Assembly: GCF_016907995.1 (NCBI RefSeq) | Contig: NZ_JAFBDA010000002.1 | Location: 186,001-250,000 of the forward strand | Length of the DNA stretch: 64,000 nucleotides | DNA from: Clostridium sardiniense | Lineage (GTDB): Bacteria; Bacillota; Clostridia; Clostridiales; Clostridiaceae | Direction of reading: 5' to 3' | Part shown: positions 25,056 to 34,171 of the stretch, piece after piece | Layout: each line of letters begins with the position of its first letter | Numbering within the stretch: the stretch's first letter is position 1 | Notes under the pieces: model-generated | Told to the model about the DNA's origin: nothing | Seen by the model: only the letters and a program-made list of their open reading frames with translations | Database searches by the model: none | Translations under genes and position numbers: made by a program

Positions 25056-26750
25056 ATGAGGTTATTTGAAATAGGCAAAGTGAAATTACCTATTTTATAT
25101 ATAGCTATAGCACTACTTATTAGTAGTTTATATTATAGATATTTTGATAGAGATTTATGGCTAGCTATTATTTTAGTTAGCCTTTTATTTTTATGGGTAT
25201 TTTTAAAAGAAGGAAAGGAATTTTTAGTTTTTATATCATTTGTATTTATTATTGGAATCTTAATAAATAACAATTTTTATAATTTTAATATTAGTGAATA
25301 TCAGACCATAAGAGTTGAAAGAAATTATTCCTATGGGGGAGTAGGTAAAGTAAATGGAAGAAAGGTTATTTTAAAAGGCAGCCTAAAAGGATGTAGAGAG
25401 GGAGATTTAATATTAGCTAGAGGAAGCTTTAAAAGAGATATAGATAAAGAAAAAGGTGTAATTGGAGAATTTAAAATTAAAGAGTTTAAGATTGATAATA
25501 AAAGTATATTTACTAAATTAGCTAAACTTAAAGAGAAGTTTAAAGAGATACTAACTGATAATATTGGTATACGAAAAGCTTCACTAGTTACATCTATAGT
25601 ATTTGGACGAGATAGTACATTAGATAAAGAAGATGAAGAATATATGAATAGATTTGGCGTTATACATGCACTTAGCGTATCTGGACTTCATATAGGAATT
25701 ATATTTATAATATTTAAGAAGCTTATAAATGAGAAGGTATCTCTTGTAATGACATTTATTTATGTAATTATGACAGGAATAGCTTTTTCAAGTCTTAGAG
25801 CATTTATAATGCTTTTATTCTCAAATTTAGGCTTTATATTAAAGAAAAAATATAATCCCATAGGAGGTATAGCTATAAGTGCTATAATAATATTTATTAT
25901 GGCTCCATACTGTATTTTTAATATAGGATTTTTATTATCTTTTAGTGCAACTATAGGAATATTACTATATAGTAAAAAAATAAGAAGAAAGCTATATAAA
26001 ATACCAGAATTTTTATGTGATACAATAAGTATATCACTGGCAGCACAGATATTTACCCTTCCATTACTTATAATATTTTTTAATGAGTTTTCTATTGGGT
26101 TTATAGTGGGGAATATTATTTTGATTCCAATTATAAATTTAATTCTTATAATAGGCGTTATATGTATTGCTACGATAGGGGTTCAAGAGATATTTGATTT
26201 CTTAAGTTTTATATTAAATATAATAATAAATATTTTAGATGATATAATAGACATATTCATAAACTTTGTTCCAGAGACTTTAAATATAACTGTGGAGTAT
26301 GCTTACTTTTATATAAGTTTATTAATTACATATTACCTATATAAAAGAGGAGTTAAGAAAATTATAGTATTACCTATTGCTTATATAGTGGTTATTTCTA
26401 TTAATTTCTATAGCTTAAATCCTAAGATAACCTATAGAAAAGAGGGCGGATTAGTAATATCTTATAAGGGGGACAGGATAGTAGTTTCTGATAAAAAAGC
26501 TAATATGGATGATTTGAAAAGTAAAACTGCATCTTCAAAAGGATATAAAGATTTTAAGAAAATAAATATATCAGATAGTTATTACTTAGAAAAAGAAGGA
26601 AAAGATTATATTCTAAGTGTAAGTGGAAGTAATTATTATTTAAATGTATCTGGTGGGAATAAAAAGGAAGTGAAATATGATATAATAAATTTCAAAGATA
26701 ATGAAGCCAGTGAGATTATTATATTAGGTGATGATATATTAGTAAAGTAA
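25056..26750 (+). CDS. comEC: ComEC/Rec2-family membrane protein lacking the metallo-beta-lactamase domain
   Basis: A 564-residue protein. Helices at the N-terminus lead into a small extracytoplasmic OB-like segment (about 80-150). The competence domain then follows, with the signature FGVIHALSVSGLHIGIIF and further helices through about residue 455. The final 110 residues are soluble and show no HxHxDH motif, so the C-terminal metallo-beta-lactamase-like domain of full ComEC (about 750 residues) is missing. In transformable bacteria ComEC is the channel for single-stranded DNA. Whether this short form works is unknown. The gene keeps its conserved position before holA. Confidence 0.88.
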   Translation: MRLFEIGKVKLPILYIAIALLISSLYYRYFDRDLWLAIILVSLLFLWVFLKEGKEFLVFISFVFIIGILINNNFYNFNISEYQTIRVERNYSYGGVGKVNGRKVILKGSLKGCREGDLILARGSFKRDIDKEKGVIGEFKIKEFKIDNKSIFTKLAKLKEKFKEILTDNIGIRKASLVTSIVFGRDSTLDKEDEEYMNRFGVIHALSVSGLHIGIIFIIFKKLINEKVSLVMTFIYVIMTGIAFSSLRAFIMLLFSNLGFILKKKYNPIGGIAISAIIIFIMAPYCIFNIGFLLSFSATIGILLYSKKIRRKLYKIPEFLCDTISISLAAQIFTLPLLIIFFNEFSIGFIVGNIILIPIINLILIIGVICIATIGVQEIFDFLSFILNIIINILDDIIDIFINFVPETLNITVEYAYFYISLLITYYLYKRGVKKIIVLPIAYIVVISINFYSLNPKITYRKEGGLVISYKGDRIVVSDKKANMDDLKSKTASSKGYKDFKKINISDSYYLEKEGKDYILSVSGSNYYLNVSGGNKKEVKYDIINFKDNEASEIIILGDDILVK

Positions 26751-26773
26751 ATTAAATTTGAAAGGTGATTAGT

Positions 26774-27808
26774 TTGATAAATTATGAAACATTAGAGAAG
26801 GACATAAAAAATCAAAAAATTAAGAATTCATATGTTTTTTGTGGTGCTGATGAAGAATTAATTAAAGAAGCAGTAGGGAATTTAGTAAATCCATATATTG
26901 ATGAAGGACTTAGAGATTTAAATTTTATTAAGTTTGATGGAGTTCAATGTACTTTTGATGAAATTATGAATGCATGTGAGACTCTTCCATTTATGGCCGA
27001 AAAGAAAGTGGTTATAGTCTATAGATGTGCATTTTTAAAAGAGAAGTTAGATGCTTCAAGCAAGATTTTATATAATAGTATTAAGGAATACTTAAAAGAT
27101 ATGCCAGAACATACTATATTGGTTTTATATCATGTTTTTGGTGATAAGAGAGACACTGTAAAGAAAAATAAAAATATAGTGGCGTTGGATAAAATAACTA
27201 CTGTAGTTCAGATAGATAAACTAAAGAGAGATGGTTTTTATAAAAGAGTTGACTCTATGTTTAAAGAAAATAATAAGAGTATAAATAAAATAGAACTTAG
27301 GTATCTTTGCGAAAAGCTTCCGATGAATTTAGATATAGCTAAAAAAGAAGTTTCTAAAATTGTTGATTACACAGGGAATAGAGATATAAGTAAAAAAGAT
27401 ATTGATTTATTAATTCCAAATAAAAGCGAAGACGATGTATTTGATTTAGTTGATTTAATATCACAAAGAAAAATTGAAAGAGCACTTGATATATTAAATG
27501 AACTTTTATTTAAAGCTGATCAACATATGCTTATAATTACAACCATAGAAAATCAATTTAAAAGACTGTATGATATAAAGATTGGGTTATTAAAAGGTAA
27601 GAATGTACAAGACTTTATTGGAGAATTTAGAATACCTCAATTTGTTGTTGAAAAGTTAATTCTTCAAAGTAAAAAATTTTCGAGAGGCCAGCTTGAAAAA
27701 ATATTAACTTTTTGTATAAATACAGAGAAAAATTTAAAGAGTAGTTCAGGAGATAAAAAAGCAGAGCTTGAATTATTCCTTTTAAATATTGCAATGGTTA
27801 AAAAGTAA
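26774..27808 (+). CDS. holA: DNA polymerase III, delta subunit
   Basis: A 344-residue clamp-loader subunit that opens the sliding clamp. The N-terminal AAA-like domain shows YVFCGADEELIKEA and LPFMAEKKVVIVYRC. The middle contains ILVLYHVFGDKRDTVKK, and the C-terminal helical domain contains DVFDLVDLISQRKIERALDIL. As in other delta subunits there is no Walker A. The frame opens at GTG 26765, but AAAGGTGAT points to TTG 26774. It follows comEC by about 20 bases, the usual order. Confidence 0.94.
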   Translation: MINYETLEKDIKNQKIKNSYVFCGADEELIKEAVGNLVNPYIDEGLRDLNFIKFDGVQCTFDEIMNACETLPFMAEKKVVIVYRCAFLKEKLDASSKILYNSIKEYLKDMPEHTILVLYHVFGDKRDTVKKNKNIVALDKITTVVQIDKLKRDGFYKRVDSMFKENNKSINKIELRYLCEKLPMNLDIAKKEVSKIVDYTGNRDISKKDIDLLIPNKSEDDVFDLVDLISQRKIERALDILNELLFKADQHMLIITTIENQFKRLYDIKIGLLKGKNVQDFIGEFRIPQFVVEKLILQSKKFSRGQLEKILTFCINTEKNLKSSSGDKKAELELFLLNIAMVKK

Positions 27809-27842
27809 AAATACCTCACCAATAAGTGGTGAGGTATTTTTA
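27807..27842 (+). terminator. Terminator of holA
   Basis: A 14-bp stem (27807-27820 with 27828-27841), including A/T pairs that form the T-run. It begins within the stop codon of holA. Confidence 0.88.
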
Positions 27843-27879
27843 TGTAATTAAGATATTCTTAATCAAATTCACTAAAAGT

Positions 27880-27904
27880 AAATAACCGACCGTCAAGGTC
27901 GGTT
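27880..27904 (-). terminator. Terminator of rpsT
   Basis: Stem AACCGACC (27884-27891) with GGTCGGTT (27897-27904), followed on the minus strand by a T-rich tract. It lies just past the rpsT stop codon. Confidence 0.82.
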
Positions 27905-27911
27905 TATGTTA

Positions 27912-28175
27912 CTATGCCATAGCATTTAACTTTGCAGCTAGTCTTGATTTCTTTCTAGCAACCATGTTCTTGTGTAGAACTCCTTTTGAAGCAGCCATGT
28001 CTAAAGACTTAGTAGCTTTAACGAATAAAGCTTTAGCTTCTTCAGCGTTGTTAGCAGCGATAGCAGCTTCTAACTTCTTTATAGCAGTTTTTAAAGCTGA
28101 TTTAACCATTCTATTGTTTAAAGTTTTTGTTGCAGTAACTTTAATTCTTTTCTTAGCTGATTTTATATTTGCCAT
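27912..28175 (-). CDS. rpsT: 30S ribosomal protein S20
   Basis: An 87-residue ribosomal protein that binds 16S rRNA. It has the typical lysine-rich start [13 protein letters not shown], the middle [15 protein letters not shown] and the end [17 protein letters not shown]. It lies opposite to its neighbours holA and gpr, as in most Firmicutes. GAGGGGGTG stands before the ATG on the minus strand. S20 genes are often autoregulated by their leader; a structured leader of about 78 bases lies upstream here. Confidence 0.97.
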   Translation of the reverse strand: MANIKSAKKRIKVTATKTLNNRMVKSALKTAIKKLEAAIAANNAEEAKALFVKATKSLDMAASKGVLHKNMVARKKSRLAAKLNAMA

Positions 28176-28260
28176 TACTTTTCACCCCCTCTAAATTTTA
28201 TAGGGCCTCATAGCAGAATTCACAGGGAATTTGCGTACGAGTTTACATTCAACAAACCAT

Positions 28261-28289
28261 ATTATAGCATTGAAGTTTATTATATTCAA
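28261..28289 (-). promoter_or_regulatory. Sigma-A promoter of rpsT
   Basis: On the minus strand TTGAAT (28289-28284), 17-base spacer, TATAAT (28266-28261). This gives a leader of about 78 bases that contains a hairpin GCA-AATTC against GAATT-TGC with one bulged base. Confidence 0.78.
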
Positions 28290-28352
28290 GTATTAAATTT
28301 AAACAAAGAGGAAAAATAATTTAGAATACATAATAAAATAAGAGGTGAGAGT

Positions 28353-29327
28353 ATGTTAAACTTTAGAACAGACCTTGCAATTGAAGCAAAGGAGGACTAT
28401 TCCAAGGCTCATAAAAACGACATTGACGGGGTTATTGTAGACGAAGATATAATAAACGATAGTAAAGTTACAAAAGTAACAATAAAAAATGAGGATGGAG
28501 CAAAAAAATTAGGAAAACCAATAGGAAATTATATAACCGTGGATATTCCAGAGTATACAGTATATGATGGAGAGATTATGGATGATGTTTCTCAAGCGGT
28601 AGGAAAGACATTAAAAGCCTTAGTAAATATTGAACAAGATAAGACAGCTCTTGTAGTTGGACTTGGAAACTGGAAGGTTACTCCAGATGCTCTTGGACCT
28701 AAGGTTGTAGAAAAAATAATGGTAACAAGACATTTAAAAGATGTAATGCCAGAATCTATTGATGATTCAATAATACCAGTTTGCGCTATTGCACCTGGAG
28801 TACTTGGTATTACAGGAATAGAAACAGGAGATGTTATAAAAGCTCTTGTAGATAAAATAAAACCGGATATAGTTATATGTATTGATGCATTAGCATCTAG
28901 AAGAATAGAAAGGGTAAATAGAACTATTCAAATAAGTGATACAGGAATATCACCAGGAGCTGGTGTTGGAAATCATAGAATGAGAATAAATGAGGAAACA
29001 TTAGGTGTAAAAGTTATAGCAATTGGAGTACCAACAGTAGTTGATGCTGCAACTATTGCAAATGATAGTATAGATTTAGTAATAGATGAGCTTATAAGTA
29101 AGTCTGAAAAAGATTCAGCATTCTATAATATGATAAAAAGTATAGATAAGCATGAAAAGAGTGTACTTATAAAAGAATTATTAAATCCATATATAGGTGA
29201 TTTAATGGTTACACCAAAGGAAGTTGATTTAGTAATAGACTCCCTTTCAAGAATAATTGCAAATGGAATAAATATAGCTGTACAGCCGAACTTAGATATG
29301 GAAGATATAAATAAGTTTATGAGTTAA
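28353..29327 (+). CDS. gpr: Germination protease GPR
   Basis: A 324-residue spore endopeptidase (family A25) that degrades small acid-soluble proteins at germination. It begins MLNFRTDLAIEAKE, which holds the site region for autoprocessing of the zymogen. Conserved stretches include VVGLGNWKVTPDALGP, APGVLGITGIETG and CIDALASRR. The length is slightly below the Bacillus enzyme. It is divergent from rpsT, with AGAGGTGAG before the ATG. Expression in the forespore is expected, but I could not assign a convincing sigma-G promoter. Confidence 0.96.
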   Translation: MLNFRTDLAIEAKEDYSKAHKNDIDGVIVDEDIINDSKVTKVTIKNEDGAKKLGKPIGNYITVDIPEYTVYDGEIMDDVSQAVGKTLKALVNIEQDKTALVVGLGNWKVTPDALGPKVVEKIMVTRHLKDVMPESIDDSIIPVCAIAPGVLGITGIETGDVIKALVDKIKPDIVICIDALASRRIERVNRTIQISDTGISPGAGVGNHRMRINEETLGVKVIAIGVPTVVDAATIANDSIDLVIDELISKSEKDSAFYNMIKSIDKHEKSVLIKELLNPYIGDLMVTPKEVDLVIDSLSRIIANGINIAVQPNLDMEDINKFMS

Positions 29328-29354
29328 AAGCAGGTATTGATTAAATATGGAAAT

Positions 29355-29387
29355 AAAAAAGGTTAGAATTAAATTCTGATCTTTTTT
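29355..29387 (+). terminator. Terminator of gpr
   Basis: A long stem of A/T and G-T wobble pairs (29355-29370 with 29371-29387) ending in TTTTTT. Confidence 0.75.
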
Positions 29388-29430
29388 ATTTTATTTATAT
29401 ATAGATAAATTCATTAATTAAAAACATATA

Positions 29431-29456
29431 ATAACTATGTAAATTCCCTCATATAT
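29431..29456 (+). promoter_or_regulatory. Putative sigma-E promoter of spoIIP copy 1
   Basis: ATAACT (29431-29436), 13-base spacer, CATATAT (29450-29456). This resembles the sigma-E consensus (ATAnT-like -35, CATA-type -10). The same arrangement precedes the second copy. Confidence 0.5.
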
Positions 29457-29482
29457 ATTTATAAATGAGGAGGGGATAATAG

Positions 29483-30547
29483 GTGATATCAAAAACTAAA
29501 GGAAGAAAAATAAATAGTTCTATGGATATAGGAGTTATAGTACTACTTATAATTATAGTTATATTCTTTGGAAGATGTATTTATATAATGAAAAATAATA
29601 ATGAGAGAGGTGGACTTGCATATGTAGAGCTTTTAAATTTTTCACTGCCTTTAGTGGAGACTCAGGTTTATGATAGGGAAGCGTATTATGAGAATAATCT
29701 ATCTCTAAAAAACATAGCGTTAGAAGCAGTTGGGCTTTCAGATATAAGTGGAGAAAAATTAATAAAGAATGAAATGCCTATATTTAAATTAAATGAAAAG
29801 ATATTAAAGAGAGATGAAGTAGAAAGATATGATTCTTTTCAGTTAAATCAAGGGGCAATAATAAAATATACAGAAGAAGAAAAAAGTAATCTATATAATC
29901 CAAAACTTAAAAAGGATCTTAATAAATCGAAGCCAGAAGTTCTAATTTATCATACTCATACAGGAGAAGGATATTCAGAGAGTAAGAATTTTAGTGATGA
30001 TCCAAATCTTAATGTAGTTGGAGTTGGAAGTATAATAGCTAAAGAGCTTGAAGAAAAGTATGGTATATCAGTTATACATGATAAAACAGCTCATGATGTT
30101 TCTTATAATGATAGTTATGATAGATCTAGAGAAACTATAAAAAAATATTATAAAAATTACGGTGATAGCTTCAAATTGGTAGTTGATATCCATAGAGACG
30201 GTATAGATCGTAAAAAAGCTACAAGTAGAACAAAAGAAGCTTTTACAGCTAATATAAATGGAGAAGATATGGCGAGAATAATGTATTTAAATACAAGAGG
30301 AAGCTCTAAATTTAAATCTAATGATAAAATGCAAAAAGAATTAGTAAGTATAACTAATTCTTTGTATCCTAGTCTTATAAAAAATGTTGAAACATGGAAT
30401 GGAGGAATAAATCTGCTTAATCAAGATATATTTAACAACTCAATTCTTATAGAAGTAGGGTCAAATATAAATACATCAAAAGAATCTATGACAACGGCAA
30501 AATATCTTGCGAGAGTAATAGCTGAATATATAAATAAGAAAAAATAA
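29483..30547 (+). CDS. spoIIP: Stage II sporulation protein P, first copy
   Basis: A 354-residue peptidoglycan amidase/endopeptidase that, with SpoIID and SpoIIM, drives engulfment of the forespore. An N-terminal membrane anchor (about residues 17-35) is followed by an extracellular linker and the catalytic domain. Active-site regions are IYHTHTGEGYSES (zinc His and Glu), VDIHRDG and ILIEVGSN. The start is GTG 29483 with AGGAGG at 29468-29473. A close paralogue follows at 30611. Both have intact catalytic motifs. Confidence 0.95.
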   Translation: MISKTKGRKINSSMDIGVIVLLIIIVIFFGRCIYIMKNNNERGGLAYVELLNFSLPLVETQVYDREAYYENNLSLKNIALEAVGLSDISGEKLIKNEMPIFKLNEKILKRDEVERYDSFQLNQGAIIKYTEEEKSNLYNPKLKKDLNKSKPEVLIYHTHTGEGYSESKNFSDDPNLNVVGVGSIIAKELEEKYGISVIHDKTAHDVSYNDSYDRSRETIKKYYKNYGDSFKLVVDIHRDGIDRKKATSRTKEAFTANINGEDMARIMYLNTRGSSKFKSNDKMQKELVSITNSLYPSLIKNVETWNGGINLLNQDIFNNSILIEVGSNINTSKESMTTAKYLARVIAEYINKKK

Positions 30548-30559
30548 TTTACTAAAAGA

Positions 30560-30585
30560 ATAATTATGTAAATCCCCTCATATAT
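30560..30585 (+). promoter_or_regulatory. Putative sigma-E promoter of spoIIP copy 2
   Basis: ATAATT (30560-30565), 13-base spacer, CATATAT (30579-30585). It is nearly identical to the region before the first copy, so the duplication carried the control region with it. Confidence 0.5.
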
Positions 30586-30610
30586 ATTTAAAAGTGGGAG
30601 GGGATAAGAT

Positions 30611-31672
30611 GTGATATCAAAAAGTAAAGTGAAGAAAATAACAGGTTCCATGGATATAGGAATTATGATCTTACTTATTTTCATAGTTGTATTTTTTGGA
30701 AGATGTATCTATATATTGAAAAATAACAATGAGAGAGGTGGCCTTGCGTATGTAGAACTCTTAAATTTTTCAATACCCCTAATAGAAACTCAAGTTTATG
30801 ATGAGGGTGCATATTATGAAAATAATTTATCACTAAAAAATATAGCATTAGAAGCCTTAGGGCTTTTAGATATTAGTGTGGCAAAGTTAGTAAATAGTGA
30901 AATCCCGATGTTTAAATTAAATGATAAATTAGCAAAAAACGACCAAGCAGAGGAGTACACTCCATTTAAATTAAATGATGGTGCAGTATCAAAGTATACA
31001 GCGGAAGAAAAAAATAATTTATATAATCCAAAACTTAAAAAGGAACTTAATAAATCAAAGCCAGAAGTTTTAATATATCATACACATTCAGGAGAAAATT
31101 ATGCTGAATCAAAAAAGTCAACTAATGATCAAAATTACAATGTAGTTGGCGTTGGAAATGTAATTGAAAAAGAACTTGAGGAAAAGTATGGTATATCAGT
31201 TATACATGATAGGACAATACATGATACTTCATATAATGATAGTTATAATAGATCAAGAGAGACTGTAAAAGGATATGCGAAAAAATATAATGATACTTTG
31301 AAACTTGTAATAGACATTCATAGGGATGGTGTTGATCTAAAAAAAGCAACTCAAAAAACTAAGGATCTATTTACAACAAGTATAAATGGTGAGAGTATGG
31401 CTAAAATAATGTATGTAAATTCAAGAAGCAGCTCCAAATTTAAAGCTAATGATAAGTTAGAAAAAGAATTATCTACAATAACCAACGAATTATATCCGGG
31501 ACTTGCAAGAAAGACATACACATACGATAGGGGAATAAATTCATTTAATCAAGATATATTTAGCAATTCAATACTTTTAGAGGTTGGAGCTAATATAAAT
31601 ACATCAAAAGAAGCTATGACATCAGGTAAATATGTTGCAAGAATAATTGCTGAACATATAAATGGGGAATAA
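30611..31672 (+). CDS. spoIIP: Stage II sporulation protein P, second copy
   Basis: A 353-residue tandem paralogue of the preceding gene. The N-terminal anchor and the block FGRCIYI.KNNNERGGLAYVE are almost unchanged. The catalytic regions read IYHTHSGENYAES, IDIHRDG and ILLEVGAN, so zinc and catalytic residues are kept. Divergence is highest in the linker (about residues 85-125) and in parts of the catalytic domain. The start is GTG 30611 with GGAGGGG upstream; an overlapping out-of-frame ATG at 30609 runs straight into TGA. Either gene could serve engulfment. Confidence 0.95.
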   Translation: MISKSKVKKITGSMDIGIMILLIFIVVFFGRCIYILKNNNERGGLAYVELLNFSIPLIETQVYDEGAYYENNLSLKNIALEALGLLDISVAKLVNSEIPMFKLNDKLAKNDQAEEYTPFKLNDGAVSKYTAEEKNNLYNPKLKKELNKSKPEVLIYHTHSGENYAESKKSTNDQNYNVVGVGNVIEKELEEKYGISVIHDRTIHDTSYNDSYNRSRETVKGYAKKYNDTLKLVIDIHRDGVDLKKATQKTKDLFTTSINGESMAKIMYVNSRSSSKFKANDKLEKELSTITNELYPGLARKTYTYDRGINSFNQDIFSNSILLEVGANINTSKEAMTSGKYVARIIAEHINGE

Positions 31673-31735
31673 ATGAATAAATTTACTTAAAGTGGAAATC
31701 TTTATAAATAGGAATTTTTAAAGAGGTGAAACTTT

Positions 31736-32110
31736 ATGAAAAAGAAGAAGTATTTAATAATAATATTTTCAAGTTTTCTTTTAATCTTTGCTAGTGTTGG
31801 ACTAGTAAAAATTAATATTATAAATACTAAATCATTATCACCAGTAGGAAATACTGATGATAATAAAAAGATAGTTAATACAGAGTTTGGAGAAGAGTTT
31901 AATAGTTTTATTCAAGATAATTCAAATGTTAAAATCTATAATAATGAAAATGAAGGGGAATATTTAGTAACTATAAATGATAAAAGAATAAAAATAAAAG
32001 AGGAATCTTACCTAATAAGTGGAATTAAAAAAGCGGTTTTAGCAGTTAAGAATATATCAGTAAATTTAATTAATGACATAGAGGCCTTATTTGAAAAAAT
32101 AATGCCTTAA
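31736..32110 (+). CDS. Small membrane-anchored protein of unknown function between spoIIP and lepA
   Basis: A 124-residue protein with one N-terminal hydrophobic helix (about residues 6-25: YLIIIFSSFLLIFASVGLVK) and a probably extracytoplasmic remainder. No Cys is present, so it is not a lipoprotein. The C-terminal part (AVLAVKNISVNLINDIEALFEKI) looks like an amphipathic helix. In Bacillus the gene at this position is yqxA, also a small membrane protein; I see the same position and size but cannot claim homology. AGAGGTG precedes the ATG. A sporulation link is suggested only by its neighbours. Confidence 0.7.
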   Translation: MKKKKYLIIIFSSFLLIFASVGLVKINIINTKSLSPVGNTDDNKKIVNTEFGEEFNSFIQDNSNVKIYNNENEGEYLVTINDKRIKIKEESYLISGIKKAVLAVKNISVNLINDIEALFEKIMP

Positions 32111-32149
32111 AATAAATAATAAATAGCAGTTATATTACCCTATAAATTA

Positions 32150-32180
32150 TTGACACTTACTATGCAAAGTGTGATATAAT
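32150..32180 (+). promoter_or_regulatory. Promoter of lepA with inverted repeat in the spacer
   Basis: TTGACA (32150-32155) and an extended -10 TGATATAAT (32172-32180); the spacer is 19 bases. The inverted repeat ACACTT (32153-32158) and AAGTGT (32167-32172) lies between the two elements. Confidence 0.7.
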
Positions 32181-32200
32181 TTAGCTTGACTTTAATATAT

Positions 32201-32245
32201 GGGGGTGAAATAACTGCTTTTGTACATAGAAGGGCAGTTTTATAT
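32201..32245 (+). promoter_or_regulatory. Leader of lepA: SD, 10-bp hairpin, then start
   Basis: GGGGGTG (32201-32207) is followed after 4 bases by a 10-bp stem with two wobble pairs (32212-32221 with 32230-32239). ATG 32246 is 6 bases after the stem. The stem contains AAGGG, the only SD-like sequence at normal distance. Confidence 0.55.
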
Positions 32246-34051
32246 ATGAAAAATGATAGACAAAAATTTATTAGAAATTTTTCAATAGTAGCGCATATAG
32301 ACCACGGTAAATCAACATTAGCAGATAGATTGTTAGAAATTACAGGTACTTTAACTAAAAGAGAAATGGAAGAACAAGTACTTGATAATATGGAAATTGA
32401 AAGAGAAAGAGGAATAACAATTAAGTCTCAAGCAGCAAGACTTATCTATAGAAGAGAGAACGGAGAAGAATATATATTAAATCTTATAGATACTCCAGGA
32501 CATGTAGATTTTACATATGAAGTATCAAGAAGTTTAGCAGCATGCGAGGGTGCAGTATTAGTTGTTGACGCAACACAAGGGATACAAGCACAAACATTAG
32601 CAAATTGTTATTTAGCATTAGACAATGATTTGGAAATAAGTCCTGTTATAAATAAGATAGACCTTCCATCTTCAAGAGCGGATGAAGTAAAGCAAGAGAT
32701 TGAAGATGTAATTGGTATTCCAGCTGAGGAAGCACCAATGATATCAGCCAAGACAGGGTTAAATGTAGAAGATGTATTAGAAGCTGTAGTTCGTGATATT
32801 CCAGCACCAAGTGGAGATGAGGATGCACCTCTTAAGGCCTTAGTTTTCGATTCATACTATGATACTTATAAAGGTGTTGTAAGTTATGTAAGAGTTAAAG
32901 ATGGTATAGTAAAAAGAGGAACTAAAATAAAGTTTATGGCAACTAATAAAGTTTATGATGTTACAGAAGTTGGAGTATTTACTCCAGGATTCTTACCAAC
33001 AAATGAACTAAGAGCAGGTGACGTTGGGTATATCACAGCATCTATTAAAAATGTAAAAGATGCTAGAGTTGGGGATACAATAACTGAAAGTGGAAGAGAA
33101 ACTAAAGAGGCACTTCCAGGATATAAGCCAGCTATTCCAATGGTTTATTCAGGTATTTATCCAGTGGATGGAGCAAAATATGAAGAGCTAAAAGAAGCAT
33201 TAGAAAAACTTCAAATAAATGATGCAGCATTAAACTTTGAACCAGAAAGTTCAGTTGCATTAGGATTTGGATTTAGATGTGGGTTCTTAGGATTGTTACA
33301 TATGGAAATAATCCAAGAAAGAATAGAGAGAGAATTTAATCTAGATATAATTACAACAGCACCATCTGTTATATACAAAATTAAAAAGACTGATGGAGAA
33401 GTTTTAGATATTACAAATCCAACAAATCTTCCAGAAATGAGTGAAATTGATTATATGGAAGAACCTGTTGTTAAAGCTTCTATAATAACTCCAACTGAAT
33501 ATGTAGGAGCTGTTATGGAACTTTGCCAAGATAGAAGAGGAACATATATTGATATGCAATATATGGAAGAGACAAGAGCCGTTATAAACTACGATATTCC
33601 TTTAAATGAAATAGTTTATGATTTCTTTGATACATTAAAATCAAAGACAAGAGGTTATGCATCATTGGATTACGAATTTAAAGGATATGAAAGAGCGGAT
33701 CTTTGTAAGCTTGATATTCTTCTAAATGGAGATGTAGTAGATGCACTTTCAATGATAGTACCAAAAGAAAGGGCTTATCATAAAGGCAGAGGAATAGCAG
33801 AAAAGCTTAAAGAAATTATTCCAAGACAACTTTTTGAAGTGCCAATACAAGCAGCAATAGGAGCTAAAATCATAGCAAGAGAAACTGTTAAAGCTATGAG
33901 AAAAGACGTACTTGCTAAATGTTATGGTGGAGATATATCAAGAAAGAGAAAACTTCTTGAAAAGCAAAAAGAAGGTAAGAAGAGAATGAGACAAGTGGGA
34001 TCAGTTGAAGTGCCACAAGAAGCATTCATGTCAATTTTAAAAGTAGATTAA
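32246..34051 (+). CDS. lepA: Translation elongation factor 4 (LepA)
   Basis: A 601-residue translational GTPase that binds ribosomes and influences initiation and back-translocation. The G1 region is AHIDHGKST, the switch II region [12 protein letters not shown] and the G4 motif NKID. Domains II, III and V follow, then the LepA-specific C-terminal domain ([20 protein letters not shown]). The frame is open from 32186, but the family start falls at ATG 32246 ([19 protein letters not shown]). Upstream are a promoter and a hairpin leader. A terminator follows the gene. Confidence 0.97.
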   Translation: MKNDRQKFIRNFSIVAHIDHGKSTLADRLLEITGTLTKREMEEQVLDNMEIERERGITIKSQAARLIYRRENGEEYILNLIDTPGHVDFTYEVSRSLAACEGAVLVVDATQGIQAQTLANCYLALDNDLEISPVINKIDLPSSRADEVKQEIEDVIGIPAEEAPMISAKTGLNVEDVLEAVVRDIPAPSGDEDAPLKALVFDSYYDTYKGVVSYVRVKDGIVKRGTKIKFMATNKVYDVTEVGVFTPGFLPTNELRAGDVGYITASIKNVKDARVGDTITESGRETKEALPGYKPAIPMVYSGIYPVDGAKYEELKEALEKLQINDAALNFEPESSVALGFGFRCGFLGLLHMEIIQERIEREFNLDIITTAPSVIYKIKKTDGEVLDITNPTNLPEMSEIDYMEEPVVKASIITPTEYVGAVMELCQDRRGTYIDMQYMEETRAVINYDIPLNEIVYDFFDTLKSKTRGYASLDYEFKGYERADLCKLDILLNGDVVDALSMIVPKERAYHKGRGIAEKLKEIIPRQLFEVPIQAAIGAKIIARETVKAMRKDVLAKCYGGDISRKRKLLEKQKEGKKRMRQVGSVEVPQEAFMSILKVD

Positions 34052-34062
34052 TAAATGTTTTT

Positions 34063-34095
34063 AAGAAACTCTAATTAAATTAGAGTTTCTTTTTT
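34063..34095 (+). terminator. Terminator of lepA
   Basis: A 13-bp stem (34064-34076 with 34078-34090) with a minimal loop and a T-run. Confidence 0.85.
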
Positions 34096-34171
34096 ATAAA
34101 TTTTGATGTAAGAATTAATTTATTTATGTTGCATATACATTACTATAAGAAATTATGGAGGTGTATATTAA

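Noticed and set aside
32186..32245. N-terminal extension of LepA
   Set aside because: The extra 20 residues are not part of the LepA fold, the first codon lies upstream of the Shine-Dalgarno sequence, and the predicted transcription start falls at about the same place.
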